DNA from: Allopontixanthobacter sp041741895 | GTDB lineage: Bacteria; Pseudomonadota; Alphaproteobacteria; Sphingomonadales; Sphingomonadaceae | Assembly: GCA_041741895.1 (NCBI GenBank) | Contig: JBGSJO010000042.1 | Span: 8,207 to 72,206, forward strand | DNA length: 64,000 nucleotides | Reading direction: 5' to 3' | In this document: positions 51,286-59,931 of the stretch, in pieces | Numbering within the stretch: position 1 is the stretch's first letter | How the letters are laid out: each line of letters opens with the position of its first letter | Notes under the pieces: model-generated | The model's input: the letters and a program-made list of their open reading frames with translations, nothing else | What the model was told of the DNA's origin: nothing | Databases searched by the model: none | Translations under genes and position numbers: made by a program

Positions 51286-52411
51286 ATTCCTCTATTTTGT
51301 CGCGGCGATCATCATTCTGGTGATCGCAGGCGGATTTGCTCTCATCATCTGGTCGAGCGAGTTGACCCGCATGGCGATGGTGCCCCGAGCCGAATTCGTG
51401 GAGCAGCAGCCTTTCGACCAGAACGCCTATCTCGATCCGGACATGTGGTATTCGCGCCCGGGGATCGGGATGGACGATCCGGCCAGATGGCAACCCGCCA
51501 CCCGCGGCGCCCAGCGCACCCTTCCGGCCGCCACAATTTCTGGACAGAATTATGCGGTGTTCTTCATCCATCCGACCAGCTTTATCGACCGGACCCAATG
51601 GAATGCCCCGCTGGATGATGCGGATTCGCAGCGCATCGCCAGGGTGTACCTGCGCGGAATGGCCAGCCCGTTCAATCAGGCGAGCGAAATCTGGGCACCC
51701 AAATATCGTCAGGCTACATTCGGCGCGTTCCTGACCGATTCTCCCGAGGCAAAGGCAGCGCTCAAAGCCGCCTATACCGATGTGAAACAGGCATTTGCCG
51801 TGTTCACCGCCAGCGTCGATCCCGACACGCCGATCGTGCTTGCGGGCCACAGCCAGGGGGCGCTGCACCTGCTGCAATTGCTACGCGAGGAAGTGGCCGG
51901 GAAAGATATCGCAACGCGCATTGCGGCGATTTATGCGATTGGCTGGCCGATTTCGGTCAACCACGACCTGCCCGCACTGGGCTTTCCTGCCTGTGCAACG
52001 AGCAACCAGCCAGCCTGCGTCATGAGCTGGTCCAGCTTCGCCGAACCCGCCGATCCATCGCAGGTGATGGAAAGTTACAGCCAGTCGGTCGGTTTCGACG
52101 GAACCTTGCGCGGGAACAGCAAAATTCTCTGCACCAATCCGCTGACCGGCGGGATCGGCGGCGTTGCGGTTGCCGCCAGGAACCTGGGCACACTGGTGCC
52201 CGACGAAACCATGTCCAACGGCGAATTGGTTCCGGGCGCGGTCCCTGCGCGCTGTTCCGGCGAGGGCCTGCTGCTGATCGGCGATCCGCCACAGATGGGC
52301 AGCGCGGTGCTGCCGGGTAACAATTACCATGTGTATGATATTCCCCTGTTCTGGAAAAACCTCCAACAGAATGTCGCGGACCGGGTGGCTGCATGGAAAA
52401 CAGCGCAATAA
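51275..52411 (+). CDS. DUF3089 membrane-anchored alpha/beta-hydrolase-like protein
   Basis: 378 residues. N-terminal membrane anchor (FLYFVAAIIILVIAGGFALIIW), then an alpha/beta-hydrolase-like domain with nucleophile GHSQGALHLLQLL, HPTSF and a C-terminal YHVYDIPLFWKNL; DUF3089 is the family name. Likely an esterase or lipase facing the periplasm; no substrate. Overlaps the preceding gene by 11 nt and ruvX by 19 nt. Confidence 0.82.
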   Translation: MVRKFLYFVAAIIILVIAGGFALIIWSSELTRMAMVPRAEFVEQQPFDQNAYLDPDMWYSRPGIGMDDPARWQPATRGAQRTLPAATISGQNYAVFFIHPTSFIDRTQWNAPLDDADSQRIARVYLRGMASPFNQASEIWAPKYRQATFGAFLTDSPEAKAALKAAYTDVKQAFAVFTASVDPDTPIVLAGHSQGALHLLQLLREEVAGKDIATRIAAIYAIGWPISVNHDLPALGFPACATSNQPACVMSWSSFAEPADPSQVMESYSQSVGFDGTLRGNSKILCTNPLTGGIGGVAVAARNLGTLVPDETMSNGELVPGAVPARCSGEGLLLIGDPPQMGSAVLPGNNYHVYDIPLFWKNLQQNVADRVAAWKTAQ

Positions 52412-52878
52412 TCACCGACAGCGCGCGGGATTTTGCCGATGCATTCCCCGATGGCGGCGCGTTGCTGGCGATCGATCTGGGGACCAAGACACTCGGCACC
52501 GCCACCTGCGATGCCGGATGGCAATTCGCAACTGCGGGCAAGACCCTGCCCCGCGGCAAATTCGGGCGCGACCGGGAAGCCTTTGCCGCGCTGATTGGCG
52601 AACGCCTCGTTAAGGGGCTGGTGATCGGCCTGCCGCGCAACATGGACGGCAGCGAAGGGCCGCGCGCGCAGGCCAGCCGCGCCTATGCCCGCAACATGGC
52701 CGAGGCGTTTGAATTGCCGGTACTGCTGTGGGACGAACGATGGTCCACTGCCAGCGCGGAAAGTGCGATGATCGGGCAGGATTTCAGCCGCAGGAAGCGC
52801 GCCGAACGGATCGACAGCCACGCAGCCGCAATCTTCTTGCAAGGTGCCATCGATGCGATGGCAGGCGGCATAATCTAG
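52393..52878 (+). CDS. ruvX: Holliday-junction resolvase-like protein YqgF (RuvX), ribosomal 5'-end nuclease family
   Basis: 161 residues, RNase H fold. LAIDLGTKTLGTA has the first catalytic Asp, VIGLPRNMDGSEGPRA the second region, LWDERWSTASAES the Glu motif, and RKRAERIDSHAAAIFLQ the terminal Asp. In E. coli YqgF helps process the 5' end of 16S rRNA. The start lies inside the end of the DUF3089 gene (19-nt overlap). Confidence 0.93.
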   Translation: MENSAIITDSARDFADAFPDGGALLAIDLGTKTLGTATCDAGWQFATAGKTLPRGKFGRDREAFAALIGERLVKGLVIGLPRNMDGSEGPRAQASRAYARNMAEAFELPVLLWDERWSTASAESAMIGQDFSRRKRAERIDSHAAAIFLQGAIDAMAGGII

Positions 52879-53015
52879 GCGGTTCTTCGCCGAGCCTTTG
52901 CGGACGATGACGTCTACCAGGCTGTAAATTTCCTGTGCCCAACGGTGCATCACGCGGGCCCGGGCCGTGAAATTAAAACATTGAAAAGCCTTGGGCCAAT
53001 TGTCAGAGCATCCCC

Positions 53016-53495
53016 ATGACCGATCCCCGCACCCCAGACCCCCGCTCCCCGGACCAGCGGCATCATTTCGATCCCGGCCGCGCGGCGCCGATGCTGCTCC
53101 AGCATGGCCATACCGGTTGGCTGGGGCTGAAATATCGCGCGCATGGCAATGATTGGGCAGAACTTGAATTGCCCTGGCGAGAAGATTTGCTGGGGGAAGC
53201 GGAACGGCATGTGCTGGCATCCGGCCCGATCATCAGCATGATGGACATGGCGTGCGGCCTCGCGGTCTGGACCACCCTTGGCCGGTTCACGGCGATTGCC
53301 ACGCTGGACCTGCGGGTGGATTATCAGCGCCCGGCGAAAGATCGCGCGGCGGTGATCGGGCGCGCGGAATGCTACAAGGTCACCAAGTCGGCAGCCTTTT
53401 TACGCGGGATCGCGCATGATGGCGATCTGGATGATCCCGTGGCGCATATTGCGGGCGTGTTCATGTCCATCACAGGGGATTCCCACAATGGCTGA
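53016..53495 (+). CDS. Hotdog-fold thioesterase, PaaI-like
   Basis: 159 residues. An acidic/Pro-rich N-terminus precedes one hotdog domain: MLLQHGHTGWLGLKYRAHGNDWAELELPWREDLLG, GPIISMMDMACGLAVWTTLG and ATLDLRVDYQRPAKDRA. The usual HGG nucleophile-helix motif is replaced by the ISMMDMA type. It probably hydrolyses acyl-CoA esters. Overlaps the next thioesterase gene by 8 nt, suggesting a pair. Confidence 0.85.
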   Translation: MTDPRTPDPRSPDQRHHFDPGRAAPMLLQHGHTGWLGLKYRAHGNDWAELELPWREDLLGEAERHVLASGPIISMMDMACGLAVWTTLGRFTAIATLDLRVDYQRPAKDRAAVIGRAECYKVTKSAAFLRGIAHDGDLDDPVAHIAGVFMSITGDSHNG

Positions 53496-53901
53496 TATTG
53501 TGCTGACACCCTACGCCGACTCGCTCGGCATTGTGATCCATGGGGAGGAAGACGGCGCGCCTGTGCTGGGGTGCGATTTTGGTGGCAATGTGGAAGGGCG
53601 GCCAGGCCATTTGCATGGCGGCGCAATCAGCGGCCTGCTGGAAACCGCTGGCTACGCCCTGCTGCGCAGCGAATTGTCGAGGTTTGGCCGCGCCCACCGG
53701 CTAAAACCAATCAACATCACGGTCCAGTTCCTCGCCCCGGGCAAACCGAAGCTGACCTATGCGATGGCGAGGATAACCAAGCTGGGGCGGCGCAACGCCA
53801 ACATCGCGGTGGAGGCGTGGCAGGATGATCGCAGCCGCCCGATAGCCACCGCAATCATGAATATCCTGATGGTGACGGAAGAAAGTGCCGAGCAGACCTA
53901 G
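53488..53901 (+). CDS. Second hotdog-fold thioesterase, PaaI-like
   Basis: 137 residues. One hotdog domain with LHGGAISGLLETAGYALL (the HGG motif), RLKPINITVQFLAPGKPKLTYAMARITKLGRRNANIAVEAW. ATG 53488 has AGGGGA upstream at good spacing; it overlaps the previous gene by 8 nt. Two unlike hotdog proteins made together may form a heteromer or serve different acyl-CoAs. Confidence 0.88.
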   Translation: MADIVLTPYADSLGIVIHGEEDGAPVLGCDFGGNVEGRPGHLHGGAISGLLETAGYALLRSELSRFGRAHRLKPINITVQFLAPGKPKLTYAMARITKLGRRNANIAVEAWQDDRSRPIATAIMNILMVTEESAEQT

Positions 53902-53910
53902 GCCCTGATC

Positions 53911-54900
53911 CTAGACCTTCCCGACCACGCTTTCAGGCAATTCGGTGCCGAACACGCGCTGGTAATATTCCGCCACCAGCATCCGTTCCGCTTCATCGCA
54001 TTTGTTGAGGAAGCTGAGGCGGAAGGCAAAGCCGACATCCTTGAAGATTTTGGCATTCTGCGCCCAGGTGATCACCGTGCGGGGGCTCATCACCGTGGAG
54101 ATATCTCCGTTCATGAAGCCCTGGCGGGTAAGATCGGCAACCTTGACCATGTCGGCAATTACCTTGGGATCGGTGTCCGGATTCTTGGCCGCAACGATCT
54201 TCTGTTCGGTATCTGTGGGAAGGTAATTCAGCGCAACCACGATGTTCCACCGGTCCATCTGGCCCTGATTGATCGCCTGCGTGCCGTGATACAGCCCGCT
54301 GGTATCACCCAGCCCGACCGTGTTGGCGGTGGCGAACAGGCGAAAGCCCGGATCGGGGCGGATAACTCGGTTCTGGTCAAGCAGGGTCAGCTTGCCTTCC
54401 GCTTCCAGTACACGCTGGATCACGAACATCACGTCCGGGCGGCCAGCATCATATTCATCGAACACCAGCGCCACCGGGTGTTGCAGTGCCCATGGCAGCA
54501 AACCTTCGCGGAATTCGGTAACCTGCAACCCGTCACGCAGCACGATCGCATCCCGCCCGACCAGATCGATCCGGCTGATATGAGCGTCGAGGTTGATCCG
54601 GATACACGGCCATTTGAGGCGCGCGGCGACCTGTTCGATATGGGTCGATTTGCCGGTGCCGTGATAGCCCTGCACCATCACGCGGCGATTATGCGCAAAT
54701 CCGGCCAGGATCGCCAGAGTCGTGTCCGGGTCGAACACATAATTTTCATCGAGATCGGGGACACGTTCGTCGCTTTGCGAGAAAGCGGGGACCATCATGT
54801 CCACGTCAATACCGAACATTTCCCGCACGCTGACCTGCGTGTCAGGTGCAGCAAGAGAGGTCTTGCTGGAAGGGTCGAAGCTTTTTGTCGTTTGGTTCAT
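53911..54900 (-). CDS. cobS: Cobaltochelatase subunit CobS, orphan
   Basis: 329 residues, AAA+ ATPase: Walker A GYHGTGKSTHIEQ, Walker B ALVFDEYDAGRPDVMF, sensor FATANTVGLGDTSGLYHG. VREMFGIDVDMMVPAFSQ is the CobS start. In aerobic B12 synthesis CobN-CobS-CobT inserts cobalt; neither cobT nor cobN lies beside it here, although cobT normally follows at once. Orphan cobS genes are known in sphingomonads and may serve another chaperone-like ATPase job. ATG 54900 (MNQTTKSFDPSSKT). Divergent from the MpaB-like gene. Confidence 0.93.
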   Translation of the reverse strand: MNQTTKSFDPSSKTSLAAPDTQVSVREMFGIDVDMMVPAFSQSDERVPDLDENYVFDPDTTLAILAGFAHNRRVMVQGYHGTGKSTHIEQVAARLKWPCIRINLDAHISRIDLVGRDAIVLRDGLQVTEFREGLLPWALQHPVALVFDEYDAGRPDVMFVIQRVLEAEGKLTLLDQNRVIRPDPGFRLFATANTVGLGDTSGLYHGTQAINQGQMDRWNIVVALNYLPTDTEQKIVAAKNPDTDPKVIADMVKVADLTRQGFMNGDISTVMSPRTVITWAQNAKIFKDVGFAFRLSFLNKCDEAERMLVAEYYQRVFGTELPESVVGKV

Positions 54901-55005
54901 TGCGCGGCCACGCCTAGACGGGAGCGTGTCGCCCTGCAAGCCGTGACATTGGTCCGTATTGCGGAAACATTTCATTCCCGCCCGAAGCCCCTATATTGCC
55001 CCTAT

Positions 55006-55848
55006 ATGCCGCTTCCCCGACCATCCGAGAAAATCCGCGAGCAATTGGTCGGCCGGGTCCGTGCGATGTTCAACGATGTCGAGGGCGGGCAGCAACCGGT
55101 CCCCCCATCGGACAATGCATTGTTCGAACGCGATTCGCCGATCCGGCTGGTGCATGCCGATGTTGTATCGATGATGGTGGGCGGGGTGCGGGGTCTGCTG
55201 CTCCAGATGCTTCATCCCCATGCGCTGCAGGGCGTGCTCGACCATTCTGACTTCCGCAGCGACATGCATGGGCGGCTGCGCCGGACCGCTCGGTTCATCG
55301 CGGTAACGACCTTCGGGGAGAAAAGTGAGGCGGAACGGGTGATTGCCCGCGTCAACCGGATCCACGAACGGGTCAGTGGCACCCTGCCTGACGGCACACC
55401 CTATTCCGCGCGCACGCCAGAAACGCTCGCATGGGTCCATTTGGCAGAGGCAACCAGTTTCCTCGAAGGCTATCTGCGCTATGTCCGCCCGGCCATGCCC
55501 TATGCCGAGCAAGACGAATATTTCCGCCAGTTCGCCGTGATCGCCCGCAAGCTTGGTGCCGATCCGGTGCCTGAAACCCGGACCGAGGCCGAACGGATGC
55601 TGCGCGCGATGCACCCGCAGTTAAAAAGCTCGCCGCAAGCCCAGGAGATCGCCCGGCTGGTTCTGACCCAGCGGCCCAGGGGCGCACCGTCGGCGGTCCA
55701 GCAAATGCTCGGCACGGCTGCGGTCGACCTGCTGCCGAATTATGCCCGGTCCATGCTGGGCCTCAAACCGCCGGGCCTTTCCGCCCTGCCCGCCCGCCTT
55801 GCCGCGCAGACAATGGGCCGCACTTTGCGCTGGGCATTCCGGCAATAA
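55006..55848 (+). CDS. MpaB-like (DUF2236) oxygenase-family protein
   Basis: 280 residues. DUF2236 family: IRLVHADVVSMMVGGVRGLLLQMLHPHALQGVLDHSDF, RRTARFIAVTTFG, VNRIHERVSGTLPDG and WVHLAEATSFLEGYLRY; His residues in these places coordinate heme in characterised relatives (latex-clearing protein, MpaB). Likely a heme oxygenase of unknown substrate. The ATG is very close to, or at, a possible transcription start: a 10-bp direct repeat gcccctatat (54987-54996, 54998-55007) precedes it, so a leaderless message is conceivable. Confidence 0.8.
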   Translation: MPLPRPSEKIREQLVGRVRAMFNDVEGGQQPVPPSDNALFERDSPIRLVHADVVSMMVGGVRGLLLQMLHPHALQGVLDHSDFRSDMHGRLRRTARFIAVTTFGEKSEAERVIARVNRIHERVSGTLPDGTPYSARTPETLAWVHLAEATSFLEGYLRYVRPAMPYAEQDEYFRQFAVIARKLGADPVPETRTEAERMLRAMHPQLKSSPQAQEIARLVLTQRPRGAPSAVQQMLGTAAVDLLPNYARSMLGLKPPGLSALPARLAAQTMGRTLRWAFRQ

Positions 55849-55900
55849 TCCGACAGAATTGGCTCCGCAGCGGCGAAAAGGATGAAACAGGGCACTTCGG

Positions 55901-56338
55901 ATGCATGAACTGGCAGTCACCCGTCTAATTAACGCACCGGCTGCGCATGTCTGGCAAATCATGACAGAGCGGCTGGCGGAATGGTGGTGTCCCAAGCCCT
56001 GGACCACGGAGATCGTGCGGCTCGACCGGCGGGCGGGCGGTGTATCCAACATCGTGATGCATGGTCCCGACGGCGAGGAACACCTGACCCCGGGCCTGAT
56101 TCTGGCATGGAGCGAAGGGCACCATTTCGCCTTCACCGATGCGATTGCGCCCGGGTTGATTCCGGCGGAAGCCTTCATGATCGGTATCTGGGCGATCGAA
56201 GCGGTTGGCAACAAAACCCGCTATACCGCCGTTGCCCGCCACTGGACCGAGGAAGCGATGCAGCAACATCTGGAAATGGGGTTCCACAACGGCTGGATCG
56301 CGGTGGCCGAGCAGCTCCAGACCCTGTGCGAGGAATAA
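55901..56338 (+). CDS. SRPBCC/AHSA1-like protein
   Basis: 145 residues with the helix-grip fold of the Activator of Hsp90 ATPase homolog 1-like group: LAVTRLINAPAAHVWQIMTERLAEWWCPKPW, GPDGEEHLTPGLILAWSEGHHFAFTDAI, and the long C-terminal helix MQQHLEMGFHNGWIAVAEQLQTL. These bind hydrophobic ligands; the ligand is unknown. It follows the MpaB-like gene by 52 nt and faces the J-domain gene. Confidence 0.88.
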   Translation: MHELAVTRLINAPAAHVWQIMTERLAEWWCPKPWTTEIVRLDRRAGGVSNIVMHGPDGEEHLTPGLILAWSEGHHFAFTDAIAPGLIPAEAFMIGIWAIEAVGNKTRYTAVARHWTEEAMQQHLEMGFHNGWIAVAEQLQTLCEE

Positions 56339-56356
56339 TTCAGGCCAGCATCCGGT

Positions 56357-56965
56357 TTAACCGAGCGCGCGGCTTTTCCGCAGCAACTGATAAGCCTCTA
56401 CCACCCGGCCGAGACGCGCCTCGTGACTGCGGTCCCCGCCATTGCGGTCGGGATGATAGCGGCGCACCAGTTCCGAATAGCGACGGCGCAATTTCAGCCG
56501 GTCTGTCCCCGCATCCAGCCCGAGAACCTCCAGCGCCTGCACTTCTTCCGCGCCGAACCCGCCCGCCATCTGCATTCCCGGGTACATTTGGCCCGCCTGC
56601 CTCCGGGCGCGGGACTTGATCTCGGCCGCGCGGGCATTGATAACATCCAGCGGGTCTTCGTAATCGGCCCAGCGCGGCATCGCATCGCCCATTTCGGCGG
56701 CGCGAAAAGCGCGCGCGGTGCTGGCCCAGCCGGAAACGGGGGATTGCGCAGCGAGGATTTCATCCGCACTCATCCCCTCGAACCAATCGTAACCGGAGTT
56801 GAATTCGCGGACATGATCCAGGCAGAACCAGCGGTAATCGCCCGGCCCGTCGAAACTGGATCCACGCGGTCCGGGAGCGCGGAATTCGCCCGCCTCGGCG
56901 CATTCAGGCGCATCGCACCCGCGTCCTTCGGTTTCGAACCGCCCGTGGAACCTGTCACCGCGCAT
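56357..56965 (-). CDS. J-domain protein
   Basis: 202 residues. C-terminal J-domain with the HPD tripeptide in RRRYSELVRRYHPDRNGG (about residues 165-182) which stimulates DnaK ATPase. The N-terminal 90 residues (CDAPECAEAGEFRAP, DYRWFCLDHVREFNSGYDWFEGMS) form a small Cys/His-rich region, possibly zinc-binding. This DnaJ-like protein is characteristic of alphaproteobacteria, next to bolA and cobS. Divergent from bolA. Confidence 0.9.
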   Translation of the reverse strand: MRGDRFHGRFETEGRGCDAPECAEAGEFRAPGPRGSSFDGPGDYRWFCLDHVREFNSGYDWFEGMSADEILAAQSPVSGWASTARAFRAAEMGDAMPRWADYEDPLDVINARAAEIKSRARRQAGQMYPGMQMAGGFGAEEVQALEVLGLDAGTDRLKLRRRYSELVRRYHPDRNGGDRSHEARLGRVVEAYQLLRKSRALG

Positions 56966-57020
56966 GGCTCTTTAGGATGGGGTGGGTTATGGAAATTGCA
57001 AACACGAAAAGGAAAATTGG

Positions 57021-57299
57021 ATGAGCGTGCAGCAGGAAATGAAGCAAAGTCTGGAAGATGCGTTTGCGCCGGCCCGGCTCGAAGTAATCAATGAAAGCGC
57101 GAAACACTCCGGCCATTCGGGCGATGACGGCAGCGGCGAATCGCATTTCACCATTGTGATCGAAAGCGCCGCTTTTACGGGAATCTCGCGGTTGCAACGT
57201 CAACGGATGGTCAATGCCGCGCTGGGAGATATTCCTGGCCAGCGCGTCCATGCACTGGCGATCAAGGCTTCCGCGCCGGAGGAAAATCGAGGAAACTGA
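57021..57299 (+). CDS. bolA: BolA-family protein
   Basis: 92 residues. BolA fold: MKQSLEDAFAPARLEVINESAKHSGH (conserved His), then SHFTIVIESAAFTGISRLQRQRMVNAAL and VHALAIKASAP. BolA pairs with monothiol glutaredoxins in iron-sulfur trafficking. AAGGAAAA precedes ATG 57021, decisive over an ATG at 56982. Pirin follows 3 nt after its stop; the J-domain gene is divergent. Confidence 0.93.
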   Translation: MSVQQEMKQSLEDAFAPARLEVINESAKHSGHSGDDGSGESHFTIVIESAAFTGISRLQRQRMVNAALGDIPGQRVHALAIKASAPEENRGN

Positions 57300-57302
57300 G
57301 TC

Positions 57303-58196
57303 ATGTTTGAGCAAACAATTAGTCCCGTCACCCATGATCTGGGCGAGTTCAAGGTGCGCCGCGCCTTGCCATCGCGCCAGCGCACGATGGTCGGGCCGTT
57401 CATTTTCGTCGATCAATTCGGCCCGGCGCAGATGGACCTTGGCGCGGGAATGAATGTCCGTCCGCATCCGCATATCAATCTGGCGACAGTGACGTGGTTG
57501 TTTGGCGGGGATCATGCGGGCGCAATCGATCACCGCGATTCGATCGGCAGCTTTGCGACCATCCGTCCGGGACAGGTCAATCTGATGACCGCCGGCCGCG
57601 GGATCGTCCATTCGGAACGCAGCCCGCAATCAGAACGTGATATCGGGGCAAAGCTGTTCGGGATGCAGACCTGGCTCGCACTGCCCGAAGCTTGTGAGGA
57701 AATGGCCCCCGCCTTCGAAGCGGTACAGGATTTGCCGGTGGTGGAGGATCAATTTGCCAAGGCGACCGTGATCATGGGCAATCTGTGGGGCAAACAGGCG
57801 CAGACGACCACCTATGCCGATACCATCTATGCGGAAATCCTGCTTGGTCCCGCAGGCTCCCTGCCGATCGACGTCTGTGCGGACGAGCGGGCAGTGATGC
57901 TGGTCAGCGGCGAAGCGGACATCGATGGCCAGCCGCTCGGCCTGTATGAATTGACCGTGCTTGTGCCCGGCCAGCCGATGACGCTGACTTCTGCACAAGG
58001 CGGCCGGGTGATGCTGCTTGGCGGCGAGGCATTTGCCAGCAAGCGCCATGTGTGGTGGAACTTCGTCAGTTCCCGCCGCGAACGGATCCATCAGGCCAAA
58101 GAAGACTGGAATGCAGGCAATTTCCCCAAGGTTCCCGGCGATGAGGATGAGTGGATTCCCATTCCCGCCCAACCCAATACAGTGAGCTATCCATGA
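57303..58196 (+). CDS. Pirin-family protein
   Basis: 297 residues, bicupin. Metal ligands in NVRPHPHINLATVTWLF (two His), GRGIVHSER (His, Glu) and the usual PxGSFATIRPGQVNLMTAG. Pirins bind iron; some act as quercetinases. The C-terminal cupin is complete (GGRVMLLGGEAFASKRHVWWNFVSS). Its stop overlaps the SDR start (ATGA), and it is 3 nt behind bolA, so bolA-pirin-SDR-hydrolase form an operon. Confidence 0.92.
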   Translation: MFEQTISPVTHDLGEFKVRRALPSRQRTMVGPFIFVDQFGPAQMDLGAGMNVRPHPHINLATVTWLFGGDHAGAIDHRDSIGSFATIRPGQVNLMTAGRGIVHSERSPQSERDIGAKLFGMQTWLALPEACEEMAPAFEAVQDLPVVEDQFAKATVIMGNLWGKQAQTTTYADTIYAEILLGPAGSLPIDVCADERAVMLVSGEADIDGQPLGLYELTVLVPGQPMTLTSAQGGRVMLLGGEAFASKRHVWWNFVSSRRERIHQAKEDWNAGNFPKVPGDEDEWIPIPAQPNTVSYP

Positions 58197-59020
58197 ACAG
58201 TTCCCAAACCATCTGGATTACCGGCGCATCGTCCGGCATCGGCAAGGCACTGGCGCTTGGCTGGGCGAAGCAGGGGGCGAAGCTGATCCTGTCCGGCAGG
58301 GACCAGCATCGGCTGGAAGAAGTGGCCGCCGCGATTGGCGCTGCTGGCGGCGGGAAAACGCTGATCCTACCCTTTGAAATGACCGATGCCGCAACGATGG
58401 CAGCCGCCGTCAACACCGCGTTGGAATGGACGGGCAGCGTGGACGCGCTGGTCAATAATGCGGGTATTTCCCAGCGCAGCCAGGCAATCAACACCTCCAT
58501 GCAGGTTTACCGGCATATTATCGAGATCGACCTGATGGCACCGATTGCCCTGACCCAGGCGATCCTGCCGCATATGGTCCTGCGCGGTTCGGGCAAACTG
58601 GTCTTCATCTCGTCCGTCGCGGGCAAGGTCGGGGTGCCGCTGCGGACCGCCTATTGCGCGGCCAAGCACGGGCTGATCGGCTATGCCGACGCATTGCGGG
58701 CGGAACTTTCCACCAAGGGCGTGGCCGTCCATGTGATTGTCCCGGGGTCCGTAGCCACAAATGTCTCTCGCAACGCACTGGACGCCAGCGGCGCGAAACG
58801 CGGGGTCAGCGACAAGGCAATCGACAACGGCATTCCGGCAGACGAGGCCGCCGCTGAAATCCTGTTGGGGATCGCAGCCGGCACGCGCGAAATCATCGTG
58901 GCGCGCGGTATGGAACTGGCCTTGGGTGAAATGCGCCGGACACCGGATGAATTGCTCGACCAGATCGCCGATATGGTCGCCAAGGGGTATATCGAGAAAA
59001 TGGAAGCACAAGGATCATGA
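58193..59020 (+). CDS. Short-chain dehydrogenase/reductase
   Basis: 275 residues. NAD(P)-binding TGASSGIGKAL, NNAG (LVNNAGISQRS) and catalytic YCAAKHG with Ser in FISSVAGKVG. Classical SDR of the DHRS7B/dehydrogenase type; substrate not known. ATG 58193 overlaps the pirin stop; stop overlaps the next start (ATGA at 59017-59020). Confidence 0.92.
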   Translation: MNSSQTIWITGASSGIGKALALGWAKQGAKLILSGRDQHRLEEVAAAIGAAGGGKTLILPFEMTDAATMAAAVNTALEWTGSVDALVNNAGISQRSQAINTSMQVYRHIIEIDLMAPIALTQAILPHMVLRGSGKLVFISSVAGKVGVPLRTAYCAAKHGLIGYADALRAELSTKGVAVHVIVPGSVATNVSRNALDASGAKRGVSDKAIDNGIPADEAAAEILLGIAAGTREIIVARGMELALGEMRRTPDELLDQIADMVAKGYIEKMEAQGS

Positions 59021-59931
59021 GCGTGGACCAAAAGCGGGTTGAACTACCGGGCGGCATTGAACTGGATGTGATCGATGTCGGCCCCACCAATGGGGACAGC
59101 GATGCCCCAGTGCTGATTTTCCTCCACGGATTTCCCGAATCCCACCGCACGTGGCGCCACCAGATCGCGCATTTTTCGGACCGCTACCGCTGTATCGCCC
59201 CGGATCAGCGCGGCTATCGCGGATCATCCGCCCCGCAGGAAATTGCCAGCTATACGCCCGACAAGTTGATTGGCGATGTGTTCCAGATGGCGGACGCGCT
59301 GAGTGTGGGCAAATTCACCATCATCGGCCATGATTGGGGCGGCGCGATTGCCTGGGGGACGGCTCTCGGTGGCCAGATGAATGGCCGCGTGACCAGCGCC
59401 GTAGTGGCCAATGCCCCGCATCCGGCGATCTTCCAGAAACTGCTCTATCTCGATCCGGCACAGCGCGCCGCCAGCCAGTATATCCGCGCCTTCCGCGATC
59501 CGGAAAATGACTCGCTGGTGCGTGAACACGGCCTGGTCGGCATTTTGCTGAAAGAGGTCAAATGGGACCGTCCATCCACGATGGAGCAGGAAGAACGCGA
59601 CGCGCTGCTGAAGGATTGGTCCAACCCTGACACCGCAATGGCCATGCTCAACTGGTATCGCGGCAGCCCGATGGTGGTACCGCCGATGGACGCGCCGTTT
59701 GAATTGCCCGCTGATTACCAGCCCCTGGCCCTACCCAATCTGACCATCCCGACATTGGTGATCTGGGCAATGGATGACCTCGCCCTGCCCTCGTCCAACC
59801 TAGATGGGCTGGACGAGATCATCGACGATCTGACGCTGGTTCAGGTCCCCGATTGCGGGCATTTTGTGCCGTGGGAAGCACCCGAGCAATTCAATGTCGC
59901 GCTAGAGGCTTTTCTGGAACGAACAGTCTAA
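59017..59931 (+). CDS. Epoxide-hydrolase-like alpha/beta-hydrolase
   Basis: 304 residues. HGFPESHRTWRHQI oxyanion loop, nucleophile Asp in GHDWGGAIAWG, and acid/base at the C-terminus PDCGHFVPWEAPEQF, the epoxide hydrolase/haloalkane dehalogenase type. DQRGYRGSSAP is the family signature. Coupled to the SDR (ATGA), last gene of the bolA-pirin operon; stop overlaps the convergent DUF2332 stop by 4 nt. Confidence 0.9.
   Translation: MSVDQKRVELPGGIELDVIDVGPTNGDSDAPVLIFLHGFPESHRTWRHQIAHFSDRYRCIAPDQRGYRGSSAPQEIASYTPDKLIGDVFQMADALSVGKFTIIGHDWGGAIAWGTALGGQMNGRVTSAVVANAPHPAIFQKLLYLDPAQRAASQYIRAFRDPENDSLVREHGLVGILLKEVKWDRPSTMEQEERDALLKDWSNPDTAMAMLNWYRGSPMVVPPMDAPFELPADYQPLALPNLTIPTLVIWAMDDLALPSSNLDGLDEIIDDLTLVQVPDCGHFVPWEAPEQFNVALEAFLERTV

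Noticed and set aside
54286..55005. Long upstream extension of the MpaB-like frame
   Set aside because: Antisense to cobS; the family-like sequence begins only at 55006.
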